From NCBI RefSeq assembly GCF_018614655.1, contig NZ_JAGGOG010000003.1:186001-250000 (forward strand): 64,000 nt of DNA, in the 5' to 3' direction. The stretch's first letter is position 1; each line of letters starts with the position of its first letter. The position numbers and the translations under genes are program-made. Below are positions 17,031-27,676 of this stretch, one piece after another. Source of the DNA: Pseudomonas fluorescens (GTDB lineage: Bacteria > Pseudomonadota > Gammaproteobacteria > Pseudomonadales > Pseudomonadaceae). The notes beneath the pieces are model-generated. The model was not told where the DNA came from, did no database searches, and worked only from the letters and a program-made list of their open reading frames with translations.

Positions 17031-17432
17031 TCAGCGCCCCCAGCAGGTCTTGCCCCACATCTCGGGGGCGGCTGTCGGATTGCTCCCAACGCCGCTGCTG
17101 GTCAGGCTGAAGTCACCACACAGATCGCTCATCATCACTGAGCCGATAATGGGCGTAGCGACCAGATTGAAATCCTGAGGGTTCAGTGCCACCGCAATTC
17201 TATAGCGATCATTGCCCGCACTGACGCCGCTTGCATCAATAAAGGTGCCGTTCCTCGCGTAATAACGCTCGAGGTACTGAGCTTGCTCCGTCAGCAGCCC
17301 AACTATTTCTGCGCGATAGACCCTTTTCATATGGCCGGTGTATCCGGGATACGCAATACCGGCCAGAGTGGCAACGATCGTCACTGCGATCAATAACTCG
17401 ATCAGGGTAAAGCCTTTGCTGCCTCTGCTCAT
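17031..17432 (-). CDS. pilE: minor type IV pilin PilE
   Basis: 133-residue prepilin with leader MSRGSKG and the N-terminal helix FTLIELLIAVTIVATLAGIAYPGY, glutamate at mature position 5. The body has the PilE pattern YRAEIVGLLTEQAQYLERYYARNGTF and two cysteines (DLCGDF, KTCWGR) near the end. Minor pilins prime pilus assembly. It starts 12 bases after pilX with no pilY1 or pilY2 between them, unlike P. aeruginosa. Confidence 0.9.
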   Translation of the reverse strand: MSRGSKGFTLIELLIAVTIVATLAGIAYPGYTGHMKRVYRAEIVGLLTEQAQYLERYYARNGTFIDASGVSAGNDRYRIAVALNPQDFNLVATPIIGSVMMSDLCGDFSLTSSGVGSNPTAAPEMWGKTCWGR

Positions 17433-17444
17433 TACGTCGCTCGC

Positions 17445-17984
17445 TTACAGAAGTTGTCGCCACATGACTCGTCGGAAGCGGACACCCTGCTCCCCGCCCA
17501 GCGTCACCCGTGCATACACCGTCTCCAGGACTGTCCGTGAGTGGCCACTGATACCCACTGCGGTCACCCGGTACAACGTCGCCGGGGTTTCGGGTGGCAG
17601 ATGAGCCAATCCAACTCCCCGCCCCAGGTTTTGAATGCCATAGACACCCCCTTTCATGGCTACCCAAGTGATCGCGGATGCAGGATCAGTCCCTGGTCCC
17701 GTTACCTGAACAGACTCATTCGGGGGGCTGCACATCGCAGCTGTCCGGCAAGGGAGCAACCCAAATCCCGGAGCCTGCACCGCAGACTCGCCCAACCTCA
17801 GGCCACTTTCGGCACTTTGAAATGACTGGTTGCGCAACCTGACACTGCCAGTGATCTTTTCCTGGGAGATTGCTCCCTGCATCGAAGACAACCCTATGAG
17901 CGCCAATAGCAGCAGGAACACCAAACTGATTGGCAGCACCATACCGGCCTGCCGCGAATGAAGTCGAAATGGATATCGGGGCAT
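17445..17984 (-). CDS. pilX: minor pilin-like assembly protein PilX
   Basis: 179 residues. A basic 14-residue leader ends RQAG, followed by the hydrophobic MVLPISLVFLLLLALIGLSSM; the PilX_N pattern continues with EKITGSVRLRNQSFQSAESGLRLGESAV. PilX proteins lack the usual Glu5 and are part of the priming complex at the pilus tip. Separated from pilW by 4 bases and from pilE by 12. Confidence 0.88.
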   Translation of the reverse strand: MPRYPFRLHSRQAGMVLPISLVFLLLLALIGLSSMQGAISQEKITGSVRLRNQSFQSAESGLRLGESAVQAPGFGLLPCRTAAMCSPPNESVQVTGPGTDPASAITWVAMKGGVYGIQNLGRGVGLAHLPPETPATLYRVTAVGISGHSRTVLETVYARVTLGGEQGVRFRRVMWRQLL

Positions 17985-17988
17985 AGAG

Positions 17989-18696
17989 CTACTCCAGACG
18001 ATTACGTAACGCCGCTACGACGCTGTACGTCTGGTCCCTCACCCGTCCCCCGGGATCCTGGAGCGTCAGGAGGATGCGTACACTACGTATCAAAGCTTCG
18101 TCAGTGGGGCTAGCGTCATACCGAGTCACAATGCTTGACCCCGCGGTCCCAGCCATTCCGAAACTGAGGTCGAATGCCTGCACGTTGTCCACCAGGACCG
18201 CCTTGGCCGGGGCTGCTGGTGTGCTCAGCCGTAACTGGCCTCCTTCAAAGATGTATGTCAACTTGCGAACAGGGAAGCGGGTATGTCCAGCAGCAGGCTC
18301 CGGAGCAGCTCCGGCATAAGCCTGGGCAACGCTGATGCAATCGGAGAGCACCGTCCAGTCGGCTTTACTGCCACTGTTTCCAGCGTCCGCAGTGACCAGC
18401 GTCAGAGTCGTTGAACTCCCGGTGACGCTCCAGCCAACAGGCCGTGAAAAATCAGCCGGAGCATTGACGATGGAGGCAGTGGACAGGCAACCAAACATGC
18501 CCGCCAGGCGGACCTCCTGAATAATCTTACCCAGAATAAACCGCGCATCGTCCTGCAATAGCGCGGACGCATTCTGGCTGGCATATGTACTGCGAGCACT
18601 GATAGATATCTGGACCAGCCCTATAACCAACACCAACCCAAGGGTCAGCGCCAACAGCATCTCGACCATACCGAAACCGCGATCATGGCGACTCAT
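17989..18696 (-). CDS. pilW: minor pilin PilW
   Basis: 235 residues with a short leader MSRHDRG and the class III signal FGMVEMLLALTLGLVLVIGLVQI, followed by ARSTYASQNASALLQDDARFIL, typical of PilW. Two cysteine-containing stretches (MFGCLSTAS, LSDCISVAQ) lie in the globular domain. The ATG overlaps the pilV stop by four bases (ATGA), so translation is coupled. Confidence 0.88.
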   Translation of the reverse strand: MSRHDRGFGMVEMLLALTLGLVLVIGLVQISISARSTYASQNASALLQDDARFILGKIIQEVRLAGMFGCLSTASIVNAPADFSRPVGWSVTGSSTTLTLVTADAGNSGSKADWTVLSDCISVAQAYAGAAPEPAAGHTRFPVRKLTYIFEGGQLRLSTPAAPAKAVLVDNVQAFDLSFGMAGTAGSSIVTRYDASPTDEALIRSVRILLTLQDPGGRVRDQTYSVVAALRNRLE

Positions 18697-19178
18697 TGCA
18701 ACGCCGTCGGATCGACCGCAACGCGACTGGTCAGCGTGAACGTTTCTCGGGCACCGCTGGTATTCGTCCCCCGGGAGTCGTCCCAGCTGATGCTGACGGT
18801 TACCTCTCGCTGATTGATAGAGACCGAACCTTTGGCGTTTTCACCAGCAAAGCCGAGGATATTGGCTTCAAAATCATGCAGGTCCAAGTCACGAACACTG
18901 GCCATCGAGGTATTGGCAGGAGCACTTTCCAGCTGCCCCCATGAATAGTCGGCCCCCGAATTGGCGCGAATCCGGTCGAGCATGTCATAGGCGATAAAGC
19001 TGGCCTGACTGGTCATCCTTGAGCTGTCGGTGTACTTCAAGGCCTTGAGTTGGATCAGCGCCGCACCTAGTAAACCAACCGCGAGGATCAGCACCGAAAC
19101 GAGGACCTCGATCAAGGTCATACCGACTTGCGATGCCGGGGAGGGTTGGGCGTAAGACGTAATTGGGCAGGCGTGCAT
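18693..19178 (-). CDS. pilV: minor pilin PilV
   Basis: About 161 residues; leader ending ASQVG followed by MTLIEVLVSVLILAVGLLGAALIQL, the type IV pilus modification protein PilV signal, with Glu5. The middle has SFIAYDMLDRIRANSGADYSW, common to PilV. The start is uncertain: ATG at 19178 gives a 19-residue leader, and TTG at 19208 would add ten residues. First gene of the pilV-W-X-E run, divergent from fimT. Confidence 0.85.
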   Translation of the reverse strand: MHACPITSYAQPSPASQVGMTLIEVLVSVLILAVGLLGAALIQLKALKYTDSSRMTSQASFIAYDMLDRIRANSGADYSWGQLESAPANTSMASVRDLDLHDFEANILGFAGENAKGSVSINQREVTVSISWDDSRGTNTSGARETFTLTSRVAVDPTALQ

Positions 19179-19414
19179 ACCATCGTCATCCGTGTCGAAG
19201 GGTGTCAAAAAGCAGGGAGGAATCTCCTCTGCGACCCAAGACTAGCGCCTGTCCTGAAGCTGCGCTGCACCTCGGAACAAAGCGAAATACTTTGGACAGG
19301 AAGGCCACCATTCATCACTTCGAAGCCGGCGCTATAACTATGTCTACCAACTGGCCGCCTGAATTTCGATGAAAAAGGCCAGCCACGATAAGTACGTCCA
19401 CGGAGGGACGACAC

Positions 19415-19996
19415 ATGAAACAGTATGGTTTTACGCTGATCGAACTACTGTTCGGCCTGATCCTGAGCAGTATCCTTGCTCAACTGGCCGTGCCCAGTTT
19501 CAAGGGACTGCTTGAGTCACAGCGCCGTCAGAGCGCCGCCGAGTACTTGGTTGGTGGACTGCGCTACGCCCGCACTGAAGCTATCGCGCGCAACCGTCCG
19601 GTCATCATCCATGCGTTGGACGATGACTGGAGCCTGGGATGGAGGGTCATACTTGACCTGAGCGGCCGCGGTCATCTGGACAACAACAATCCAGTGCTGC
19701 TGGAGCGACAGGACAGCGGACAGATACCGATCGTGGGCAATACACCCGTCAGAACCCAGATACGCTTCAGCGGACTGGGCGAACCGTTGCTGTCAGCAGG
19801 AGGTTTTCGGGCTGGCACCGTGCACGTTTGCGCAACAGACCAACAACTGAGCTTGCACCAAGTGGTGCTCGCGCCCACCGGGCGCATCAGCCTGCGCAGT
19901 GACAAGACCGAACAGGCGCTATGCCGGAGTTACACCGGCACGCTGGGACTTAGAGTAGCGAGCGAACCCGCAGCTCCTTGGGCATGGAGAAAGTGA
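19415..19996 (+). CDS. fimT: FimT/GspH-type pseudopilin
   Basis: 193 residues; the very short leader MKQYG precedes [24 protein letters not shown] (Glu5 present), then the GspH/FimT pattern [31 protein letters not shown]. Members prime type IV pili, and in some bacteria FimT binds DNA for uptake. ATG at 19415 lies about 11 bases after an AGGGA site. Its 3' end overlaps the 3' end of ispH by 47 bases. P. aeruginosa has both fimT and fimU here; only one is present, and it could equally be called fimU. Confidence 0.85.
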   Translation: MKQYGFTLIELLFGLILSSILAQLAVPSFKGLLESQRRQSAAEYLVGGLRYARTEAIARNRPVIIHALDDDWSLGWRVILDLSGRGHLDNNNPVLLERQDSGQIPIVGNTPVRTQIRFSGLGEPLLSAGGFRAGTVHVCATDQQLSLHQVVLAPTGRISLRSDKTEQALCRSYTGTLGLRVASEPAAPWAWRK

Positions 19997-20897
19997 TGTT
20001 TTCTTCACGCCCGGCCAGCTCATCTGCACCGGTGGCGCCCCAGGCTTGCAGTTGCTGAATCACGCCTCGCACCAGAACTTCCGGGGCCGAAGCGCCGGCG
20101 GTGATGCCGATGCGCTCGACGCCATCGAACCAGCTGCGTTGCAAGTCTTCAGCACCATCGATCAGGTAGGCCGGGGTAGCCATGCGCTCGGCCAACTCGC
20201 GCAGACGGTTGGAGTTGGAGCTGTTAGGACTGCCGACCACCAGCACCACATCGCATTCATCGGCCAATTGCTTGACGGCGTCCTGGCGGTTTTGCGTGGC
20301 ATAGCAGATATCGTCCTTGCGTGGCCCGCCAATCGCCGGGAAGCGTGTGCGCAAGGCATCGATGACACGACTGGTATCGTCCATGGACAAGGTGGTCTGA
20401 GTGACGAAGGCCAGCTTCTCCGGGTTGTGCACCTGAAGCGCGGCCACATCTTTTTCGTCTTCCACCAGATAGATCGCACCGCCATTACTGGCATCGTACT
20501 GACCCATGGTGCCTTCAACTTCCGGATGACCGGCGTGGCCGATCAGAATGCACTCACGACCGTCACGGCTGTAGCGTGCGACTTCGATGTGAACCTTGGT
20601 CACCAGCGGGCAGGTGGCGTCGAACACTTTCAAGCCACGGCCAGCCGCTTCGGTACGCACAGCCTGGGAAACACCGTGGGCGCTGAAGATGACAATGACG
20701 TCATCCGGCACTTGGTCCAGCTCTTCGACGAAAATAGCGCCGCGCGCCCGCAAGTCTTCAACCACGAATTTGTTGTGGACCACTTCATGGCGCACATAAA
20801 TCGGCGGCCCGAAGACTTCCAGGGCGCGGTTGACGATTTCGATCGCCCGGTCCACACCGGCGCAGAAGCCACGGGGGTTGGCGAGTTTGATTTGCAT
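19950..20897 (-). CDS. ispH: 4-hydroxy-3-methylbut-2-enyl diphosphate reductase IspH
   Basis: 315 residues. Last enzyme of the MEP isoprenoid pathway, turning HMBPP into IPP and DMAPP. The three iron-sulfur cysteines are visible: C12 in GFCAGVDRA, about C96 in [12 protein letters not shown] and about C197 in [20 protein letters not shown] and [11 protein letters not shown] are the other family motifs. The gene starts the minus-strand run of envelope genes in the order ileS-lspA-fkpB-ispH seen in many gammaproteobacteria. Confidence 0.96.
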   Translation of the reverse strand: MQIKLANPRGFCAGVDRAIEIVNRALEVFGPPIYVRHEVVHNKFVVEDLRARGAIFVEELDQVPDDVIVIFSAHGVSQAVRTEAAGRGLKVFDATCPLVTKVHIEVARYSRDGRECILIGHAGHPEVEGTMGQYDASNGGAIYLVEDEKDVAALQVHNPEKLAFVTQTTLSMDDTSRVIDALRTRFPAIGGPRKDDICYATQNRQDAVKQLADECDVVLVVGSPNSSNSNRLRELAERMATPAYLIDGAEDLQRSWFDGVERIGITAGASAPEVLVRGVIQQLQAWGATGADELAGREENITFSMPKELRVRSLL

Positions 20898-20914
20898 GCT
20901 GTGCCTCGTGTCTT

Positions 20915-21017
20915 TGTGGGAGCTGGCTTGCCTGCGATGCAGGCGACTCGGTATATCAGCTACTCCGAGGCGATGCTATCGCAGCGGTGCGACGATTCGA
21001 CAAGCCAGAGCCCACAT
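20915..21017. repeat. REP doublet (BIME-like) between ispH and fkpB
   Basis: The left arm TGTGGGAGCTGGCTTG and the right arm CAAGCCAGAGCCCACA are about 90 bases apart and nearly complementary. Small internal hairpins (CCTGC..GCAGG) lie between them. Confidence 0.75.
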
Positions 21018-21032
21018 AAGCCGGTTCGTCAG

Positions 21033-21485
21033 TTAGATAGCTTTAACGTCGATGATTTCAACATCAAAGGTCAAGGTTTTCCCGGCCAACGGGTGGTTGA
21101 AGTCGATGGTCACTTGCGCGTCATCAAAGGCTTTGACCACACCCGGCAGCTCGGTATTCGCCGCATCGTTGAAGATCACCAGCAGGCCTTCCGACAACTC
21201 CATGTCCTGGAACTGCGAACGCGGGATGATCTGTACGTTTTGCGGGTTTGGTTGACCAAAAGCGTTTTCCGGCAGGATCTGCAGGTTGCGCTTGTCGCCA
21301 GCCTTGAAACCGAACAGTGCCGCTTCGAAACCCGGCAGCAGGTTGCCATCGCCGACCTTGAAGGTCGCTGGGGCCTTGTCGAAGGTGCTGTCGACCGTAT
21401 CGCCGTTCTCCAGGCGCAGTGCGAAATGCAAGGTGACTTCCGTGTTCTGGCCGATGCGTTGCTCAGCCAATACCTGTTCAGTCAT
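21033..21485 (-). CDS. fkpB: FKBP-type peptidyl-prolyl isomerase FkpB (SlpA)
   Basis: 150 residues with the SlyD/SlpA-type FKBP domain: VTLHFALRLENGDTVDSTF at the start, LLPGFEAALFGFKAGDKRNLQI, then the inserted flap and FNHPLAGKTLTFDVEI at the end. Cytoplasmic folding helper that speeds prolyl isomerisation. The ATG at 21485 overlaps the lspA end by eight bases, the usual ileS-lspA-fkpB operon. Confidence 0.94.
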   Translation of the reverse strand: MTEQVLAEQRIGQNTEVTLHFALRLENGDTVDSTFDKAPATFKVGDGNLLPGFEAALFGFKAGDKRNLQILPENAFGQPNPQNVQIIPRSQFQDMELSEGLLVIFNDAANTELPGVVKAFDDAQVTIDFNHPLAGKTLTFDVEIIDVKAI

Positions 21486-21990
21486 GAACGGTCTCTCCGG
21501 TTTTCTTACTTTTGAACATATCCAACGCCAGCATGATTGCACCGACGGTGATGGCGCTGTCAGCAAAATTGAACGCCGGGAAATACCAGCGGTTCTGCCA
21601 ATGCACCAGAATGAAGTCGATCACATGGCCCAGAGCAATGCGGTCGTACAGATTGCCCAGCGCGCCACCAAGCACCAGAGCCAGCGCAACCGCCAGCCAG
21701 GTGTCATTGCGGCCAAGACGCTTGAGCCAAACCACCAGCACCGCACTGACCACTACCGCAATCAGGGCAAACAGCCAGCGCTGCCAGCCGGAGCTGTCAG
21801 CCAGGAAGCTGAAGGCAGCGCCGGTATTGTAAGCCAGGGTCCAGCTGAAGTAGTCAGGAATGACCACGATCTGCTGATACATCGACAACGAGCCCTCGAA
21901 GTGAGCCTTGCTGAGCTGGTCAATGACCAGCACCAGCACGCTCAGTACGAGCCAGCCCAGACGTCCGAAACGACCGGCTGCGTTAGGCAT
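21478..21990 (-). CDS. lspA: lipoprotein signal peptidase LspA
   Basis: 170 residues with four membrane helices. The catalytic aspartates sit in [11 protein letters not shown]...GHVIDFI and [17 protein letters not shown] is the other conserved box. It removes signal peptides from prolipoproteins such as BamD after lipidation. The ATG at 21990 overlaps the ileS 3' end by eight bases. Confidence 0.96.
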   Translation of the reverse strand: MPNAAGRFGRLGWLVLSVLVLVIDQLSKAHFEGSLSMYQQIVVIPDYFSWTLAYNTGAAFSFLADSSGWQRWLFALIAVVVSAVLVVWLKRLGRNDTWLAVALALVLGGALGNLYDRIALGHVIDFILVHWQNRWYFPAFNFADSAITVGAIMLALDMFKSKKTGETVHD

Positions 21991-24814
21991 AATGACGAAC
22001 CTCGCCAGCGCCGCTGATGTTGTCGACACAACGACCGCAAATTTCCGGATGCTCCGGGTTCACACCGACGTCTTCACGGCAGTGCCAGCAACGGGCGCAC
22101 TTGGCGAAGGCCGACTTGACCACTTTGAGCTTCAGGCCCGGCACTTCGGTAGCCACCGCATCGGCCGGGGCCTGGACGAATGGCGCCAGGCTGGCAGTCG
22201 AAGTGATCAAGACGAAGCGCAGCTCATTGCTCAGCTTGGCCAGGTCGGCGGTCAGACCTTCCTCGGCAAACAACGTGACTTCGGCCTGCAGGTTGCCACC
22301 GACGGCCTTGGCCGCACGCTGGTTCTCCAGCTCCTTGTTCACGGCAACCTTGACAGCCATCACGCCTTCCCAGTACTCACGGCCCAGTTCGAAGTCAGCC
22401 GGCAGTTCGGTCAGGCCTTCGTACCAGGTGTTGAGCATGACGGACTCGTTACGCTCGCCCGGCAGGTATTCCCACAGTTCATCGGCGGTGAAAGCCAGGA
22501 TCGGAGCGATCCAGCGCACCAGCGCTTCGGAGATGTGGTACAGCGCGGTCTGCGCCGAACGGCGTGCCTTGCTGTTGGCGCCGGTGGTGTACTGGCGGTC
22601 CTTGATGATGTCGAGGTAGAAACCACCCAGCTCCTGCACGCAGAAGTTGTGGATCTTCGAGTAGACATTCCAGAAGCGGTATTCGCCGTAGTGCTCTTGC
22701 AGCTCGCGCTGCAGCAACAAGGTACGATCCACGGCCCAACGGTCCAGGGCAAGCATGTCCTCGGCCGGCAGGATATCGGTGGCCGGGTTGAAGCCGGTCA
22801 GGTTCGACAGCATGAAACGTGCGGTATTACGGATACGGCGGTAAGCGTCAGCGCTACGTTGCAGGATCTGCTCGGATACGGCCATCTCGCCCGAGTAATC
22901 GGTGGAGGCGACCCACAGGCGCATGATGTCGGCGCCGAGCGTGTCGTTGACCTTTTGCGGAGCGATCACGTTACCCAGGGACTTGGACATCTTGCGGCCG
23001 TTTTCGTCGACGGTGAAACCGTGGGTCAGCAGTTCGCGGTACGGTGCGTGATCGTCAATGGCACAACCGGTCAGCAAGGACGAGTGGAACCAGCCACGGT
23101 GTTGATCCGAACCTTCCAGGTACAGGTCGGCGCGAGGACCGGTTTCGTGGCCCATCAGGTGCGAACCGCGCAGTACGTGCCAATGGGTGGTACCCGAATC
23201 GAACCAGACGTCGAGCGTGTCGCTGATCTTGTCGTACAGCGGCGCTTCGTCGCCGAGCAGCTCGGCAGCGTCCAGTTTGAACCAGGCTTCGATGCCTTCC
23301 TGTTCAACACGCTGGGCCACAACTTCCATCAGTTCGACGGTGCGTGGGTGCAGTTCGCCGCTTTCCTTGTTCAGGAAGAACGGGATCGGCACGCCCCAGT
23401 TGCGCTGGCGAGAAATGCACCAGTCCGGACGGTTGGCGATCATCGAGTGCAGGCGCGCCTGGCCCCAGGCCGGGACAAACTGGGTATCTTCGATGGCCTT
23501 GAGCGCGCGTTTGCGCAGGGTCTCGCCGCTGGTCGGCTCTTTGTCCATGCCAATAAACCACTGCGCGGTGGCGCGGTAGATCAGCGGGGTCTTGTGGCGC
23601 CAGCAGTGCATGTAGCTGTGGCTGATGGTTTCGGTGTGCAGCAGCGCGCCGACTTCCGACAATTTGTCGATGATCGCCGGGTTCGCCTTGAAGATGAACT
23701 GGCCACCAAAGAACTCCAGCGATGGCACATACACGCCATTGCTTTGCACCGGATTGAGGATGTCATCGTTGACCATGCCATAAGCCTTGCAGGTCACGAA
23801 GTCGTCCACGCCATAAGCAGGCGAGGAGTGAACCACACCGGTGCCCGCACCCAGTTCGACGTAATCCGCCAAGTACACCGGCGACAAACGGTCATAGAAC
23901 GGATGGCGGAAGTTGATCAGCTCCAGGGCCGAGCCCGTGGTGGTCGCAATCACCGAGCCTTGCAGGTTGTAGCGGCTCAGGCACGACTCGACCATCTCTT
24001 CGGCCAGCACCAGCAGCTTGTCACCGACGTCCACCAGGGCATAGGTGAATTCCGGATGCACGTTCAGCGCCTGGTTGGCCGGGATGGTCCACGGGGTGGT
24101 GGTCCAGATCACGATGGAGGCTGGCTTGGCCAGGCTCGCCAGGCCGAAGGCGCTCGCCAGCTTGGCTTCATCGGCAATCGGGAAGGCAACATCAATGGTC
24201 GAGGACTTCTTGTCTTCGTACTCGACTTCCGCTTCAGCCAGGGCCGAGCCGCAGTCGAAGCACCAGTTCACGGGCTTCAAGCCCTTGAACACGAAGCCAC
24301 CCTTGACGATTTCGGCCAAGGCACGGATTTCACCGGCCTCGTTCTTGAAGTCCATGGTCTTGTACGGGTTGGCCCAGTCACCCAACACACCCAAGCGGAT
24401 GAATTCGGACTTCTGCCCTTCGATCTGCTCGGTGGCGTAGGCACGGCACAGTTCGCGGGTTTTATCCGCACCCAGGTTCTTGCCGTAGGTCACTTCGACT
24501 TTGTGTTCGATCGGCAGGCCGTGGCAGTCCCAACCAGGGACATAAGGCGCGTCGAAACCCGAAAGGGTTTTCGAGCGGATGATCATGTCCTTGAGAATCT
24601 TGTTCAGTGCATGACCGATGTGAATCGTGCCGTTGGCATAAGGAGGGCCGTCGTGCAGGACGAATTTCGGACGATCCTTGCCAATCTCGCGCAACTTTCC
24701 GTACAGGCCAATACTGTCCCAGCGCTGCAGAATCTGCGGTTCGCGCTGTGGCAGGCCGGCCTTCATTGGGAAGGCGGTGTCCGGAAGGTTTAGCGTGGCT
24801 TTATAGTCGGTCAT
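21983..24814 (-). CDS. ileS: isoleucyl-tRNA synthetase IleS
   Basis: 943 residues, class I synthetase. Signature [16 protein letters not shown] (HIGH box, near residue 60), the editing domain in the middle, KMSKSLGN (near residue 605), an anticodon-binding domain, and a C-terminal zinc site CARCWHC...CGRC. This is the bacterial-type (mupirocin-sensitive class by its zinc tail) enzyme of normal length. Upstream are ribF and murJ in the same direction; ribF-ileS spacing is 13 bases. Confidence 0.98.
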   Translation of the reverse strand: MTDYKATLNLPDTAFPMKAGLPQREPQILQRWDSIGLYGKLREIGKDRPKFVLHDGPPYANGTIHIGHALNKILKDMIIRSKTLSGFDAPYVPGWDCHGLPIEHKVEVTYGKNLGADKTRELCRAYATEQIEGQKSEFIRLGVLGDWANPYKTMDFKNEAGEIRALAEIVKGGFVFKGLKPVNWCFDCGSALAEAEVEYEDKKSSTIDVAFPIADEAKLASAFGLASLAKPASIVIWTTTPWTIPANQALNVHPEFTYALVDVGDKLLVLAEEMVESCLSRYNLQGSVIATTTGSALELINFRHPFYDRLSPVYLADYVELGAGTGVVHSSPAYGVDDFVTCKAYGMVNDDILNPVQSNGVYVPSLEFFGGQFIFKANPAIIDKLSEVGALLHTETISHSYMHCWRHKTPLIYRATAQWFIGMDKEPTSGETLRKRALKAIEDTQFVPAWGQARLHSMIANRPDWCISRQRNWGVPIPFFLNKESGELHPRTVELMEVVAQRVEQEGIEAWFKLDAAELLGDEAPLYDKISDTLDVWFDSGTTHWHVLRGSHLMGHETGPRADLYLEGSDQHRGWFHSSLLTGCAIDDHAPYRELLTHGFTVDENGRKMSKSLGNVIAPQKVNDTLGADIMRLWVASTDYSGEMAVSEQILQRSADAYRRIRNTARFMLSNLTGFNPATDILPAEDMLALDRWAVDRTLLLQRELQEHYGEYRFWNVYSKIHNFCVQELGGFYLDIIKDRQYTTGANSKARRSAQTALYHISEALVRWIAPILAFTADELWEYLPGERNESVMLNTWYEGLTELPADFELGREYWEGVMAVKVAVNKELENQRAAKAVGGNLQAEVTLFAEEGLTADLAKLSNELRFVLITSTASLAPFVQAPADAVATEVPGLKLKVVKSAFAKCARCWHCREDVGVNPEHPEICGRCVDNISGAGEVRHYA

Positions 24815-24827
24815 TTAAGGCTCTTCA

Positions 24828-25766
24828 TTAGCGATGGGCGCTAGGTGCGGCTAGTGCACGGGCGGCGGCGACATCCGCATTGATCGCCGTTTTCAACGCC
24901 TCCAGAGAGGCGAAACGCTGCTCTTCACGCAGCTTTTGGTGGAAAACCACCGTCAAACGCCGGTCATACAAATCTCCGGCAAAATCCAAAAGGTGAACCT
25001 CCAGGTGGGCCTTGCCATCACCTGCAACCGTGGGTCTGACGCCTATGTTGGCGACTCCTGGCCACGATTGGCCGTCGATATCGACACTCACCAGGTAAAC
25101 CCCGGTCAGTGGCACGCGACGGCGCTTGAGTTGCACGTTGGCCGTTGGCGTGCCCAGTTGACGCGCCAGCTTCTGACCGTGCAAAATCCGCCCGGCAATC
25201 CGGAACGGGCGACCGAGCAGTTGCTCGGCCAAGGCGAAGTCGGCAGCGGCCAGTGCATTACGCACCTGGGTACTGCTCACGCGCAGCCCGTCCAGTTCGA
25301 CGGTTTGCGCGGCTTCGACAGTAAAACCTTGAGTCACGCCGGCCTGTTGCAGGAAATCAAAGTCCCCTACCCGGTCACAGCCAAAACGGAAGTCGTCACC
25401 GACCTCCAAGTGCTGCACGCCAAGGCCATCCACCAAAATGCGGTCAACGAACTCGGCGGCACTGAGACTGCGCAAACGTTGGTTGAAGGCCAGGCACAGG
25501 ACACGGTCCACGCCCTCTTCTGCCAACAACTGCAGCTTGTCTCGCAAGCGAGCCAATCGTGCCGGCGCGGTCTCCGGGGTGAAAAATTCACGGGGTTGCG
25601 GCTCAAAAATCACCACGCAGCTGGGCACGCCCAACTCGACCGCACGCTCGCGCAGCCGGGCCAGGATAGCCTGGTGGCCACGGTGAACACCGTCAAAGTT
25701 GCCAATAGTGGCGACGCAGCCCCGATGCTCGGGGCGTAGGTTGTGGAGACCTCGAACCAGCTGCAT
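24828..25766 (-). CDS. ribF: bifunctional riboflavin kinase / FAD synthetase RibF
   Basis: 312 residues from the ATG at 25766. The N-terminal nucleotidyltransferase domain shows GNFDGVHRGHQAIL and VSSTQVRNAL; the C-terminal flavokinase domain shows GTPTANVQL and GVYLVSV. It makes FMN and then FAD from riboflavin. Earlier in-frame starts would add an unlikely extension. It sits between murJ and ileS as in other pseudomonads. Confidence 0.95.
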   Translation of the reverse strand: MQLVRGLHNLRPEHRGCVATIGNFDGVHRGHQAILARLRERAVELGVPSCVVIFEPQPREFFTPETAPARLARLRDKLQLLAEEGVDRVLCLAFNQRLRSLSAAEFVDRILVDGLGVQHLEVGDDFRFGCDRVGDFDFLQQAGVTQGFTVEAAQTVELDGLRVSSTQVRNALAAADFALAEQLLGRPFRIAGRILHGQKLARQLGTPTANVQLKRRRVPLTGVYLVSVDIDGQSWPGVANIGVRPTVAGDGKAHLEVHLLDFAGDLYDRRLTVVFHQKLREEQRFASLEALKTAINADVAAARALAAPSAHR

Positions 25767-25884
25767 AACGCGCTTCTTGCTCATAAAGTGGTCGATTATA
25801 ACCACACCCGGCCCCGGACGACAGGCAACAGCGCAGGCCAATTGCTCGAATCGATAAAACAACCGCCTTATCGACGAAAACTCC

Positions 25885-27423
25885 TTAACTCAGCGACTTG
25901 CGATTGAAATCCCGCAAACGGAAGCCCATCAACAGCAACATCCCGAAGTACACCACCACCCCGGCGACCACCAATGCCCCCAGGCGCATGAATCGCTCCA
26001 GCATATGGCCTTGATCCCAGGCAGGCATCAGGTACATCAACCCCAGCAGCACGGCCGACATCATGGCCACCGCCACCAGCAGCTTGAGGGCAAACATGCC
26101 CCAACCCGGCTGAGGCTGGAACATCTGCTGTTTACGCAGTTGGTAAAACAGCAAGCCCGCGTTGATGCAGGCGCCCACACTGATGGCCAATGCCAGGCCG
26201 GCATGTGCCAGCGGGCCGATAAACACCAGGTTGAGCAGTTGCGTGACGACAAGAGTGAAAATTGCGATTTTCACTGGCGTGCGAATGTTTTGCTGAGCAT
26301 AAAAGCCCGGAGCCAAGACCTTGATCACGATGATACCCAGCAGACCGACGGAGTAAGCGATCAGGGCACGCTGGGTCATCGAGGCATCAAACGCACTGAA
26401 TTGACCGTACTGGAACAACGAAACAGTCAACGGCTCGGCCAGGATTCCCAGGGCCAGGGAGCACGGCAGCACCAGCACAAAACACAGGCGCAGGCCCCAA
26501 TCGAGGATTCGCGAATACTCGTGACGATCTTTACTGGCGTAGGTACGGGACAGGGTCGGCAGCAAAATAGTACCGAGGGCCACGCCCAGCACACCGGATG
26601 GCAACTCCATCAGACGGTCGGCGTAGTACATCCAGGACACAGAGCCCGAAACCAGCAGCGAGGCGAAAGCCGTGTTGATGATCAGTGAAATCTGACTGAC
26701 GGAAACGCCGAGAATCGCCGGCAGCATGTTTCTCATCACGCGCCAGACCCCAGTGTCCTTGAGGTTCAGGCGTGGCAGCACGAGCATGCCGATCTTTTTC
26801 AGGTGCGGCAGCTGGTACAGCAATTGCGCCAGACCACCGGCCAATACCGCCCAACCCAAGGCCATGACCGGCGGATCAAAGTACGGCGTGAGGAACAGCG
26901 CAAAAATAATCATGCTGACGTTAAGCAAGGTCGGCACGAACGCCGGCACCGAGAAACGGTTCCAGGTATTGAGGATCGCGCCGGCCAGGGACGACAAGGA
27001 AATCAGCAAGATATAAGGAAACGTCACCCGCAAGAGGTCGGTGGTCAAGGCGAACTTTTCCGGCGTATTGGCAAAACCGGGGGCTGTCGCCCAGATAACC
27101 CAGGGCGCCGCGAGCATTCCCGCAATCGTCACCAGCATCAGCACCAGGGTCAGCAAACCCGAAACGTAGGCAATAAAGGTGCGGGTCGCCTCCTCCCCCT
27201 GTTGGGACTTGTACTCCGCCAGAATCGGCACGAAAGCCTGGGAAAACGCCCCCTCGGCGAAGATCCGCCGCAGCAGGTTTGGCAACTTGAAGGCAATGAA
27301 GAAAGCATCCGTAGCCATGCTGGCGCCGAAAATACGCGCCAGCAGCGTGTCACGCACAAACCCAAGAATCCGGGAAATCATGGTGATGGAGCTGACAGCG
27401 GCCAACGATTTGAGCAGATTCAT
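25885..27423 (-). CDS. murJ: lipid II flippase MurJ (MviN)
   Basis: 512 residues, about 14 membrane helices. Family motifs include [21 protein letters not shown] near the start and [18 protein letters not shown], with [20 protein letters not shown] further on. MurJ moves lipid II across the inner membrane for peptidoglycan synthesis. The start [15 protein letters not shown] is standard. Divergent from rpsT across 253 bases. Confidence 0.96.
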   Translation of the reverse strand: MNLLKSLAAVSSITMISRILGFVRDTLLARIFGASMATDAFFIAFKLPNLLRRIFAEGAFSQAFVPILAEYKSQQGEEATRTFIAYVSGLLTLVLMLVTIAGMLAAPWVIWATAPGFANTPEKFALTTDLLRVTFPYILLISLSSLAGAILNTWNRFSVPAFVPTLLNVSMIIFALFLTPYFDPPVMALGWAVLAGGLAQLLYQLPHLKKIGMLVLPRLNLKDTGVWRVMRNMLPAILGVSVSQISLIINTAFASLLVSGSVSWMYYADRLMELPSGVLGVALGTILLPTLSRTYASKDRHEYSRILDWGLRLCFVLVLPCSLALGILAEPLTVSLFQYGQFSAFDASMTQRALIAYSVGLLGIIVIKVLAPGFYAQQNIRTPVKIAIFTLVVTQLLNLVFIGPLAHAGLALAISVGACINAGLLFYQLRKQQMFQPQPGWGMFALKLLVAVAMMSAVLLGLMYLMPAWDQGHMLERFMRLGALVVAGVVVYFGMLLLMGFRLRDFNRKSLS

Positions 27424-27594
27424 TGAAAGAGTTTTTGCCTATAGATAAAGAGCAGGCGAACAAAGCGCCCACATATGCGATACTCCGCGTCTGCAACAGC
27501 ACAGAACCAAAGCTCGCGAGTTTACAGGTCAAGCGCCGGAAATAAATCACCCGCCTCTTAAGATCGACCACTCAGCAGTTCGCATCAGCCGCCC

Positions 27595-27623
27595 TTGACA
27601 AGACTTCAACTCATCGGCATGAT
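27595..27623 (+). promoter_or_regulatory. sigma-70 promoter for rpsT
   Basis: TTGACA (27595-27600), 17-base spacer, CATGAT (27618-27623), about 55 bases before the rpsT start. The -35 is perfect and the -10 matches 4 of 6. Confidence 0.6.
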
Positions 27624-27676
27624 TCGCGGCCTATTTTGTTTGCTATTTCCTAAAAAGTCTTTCGAGGAGCTCGACG

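Noticed and set aside
21908..24793. A 961-codon open frame antisense to ileS
   Set aside because: The sense strand encodes a complete isoleucyl-tRNA synthetase with all motifs. The antisense frame is a by-product of GC-rich codon use, with no recognisable domain or ribosome site.
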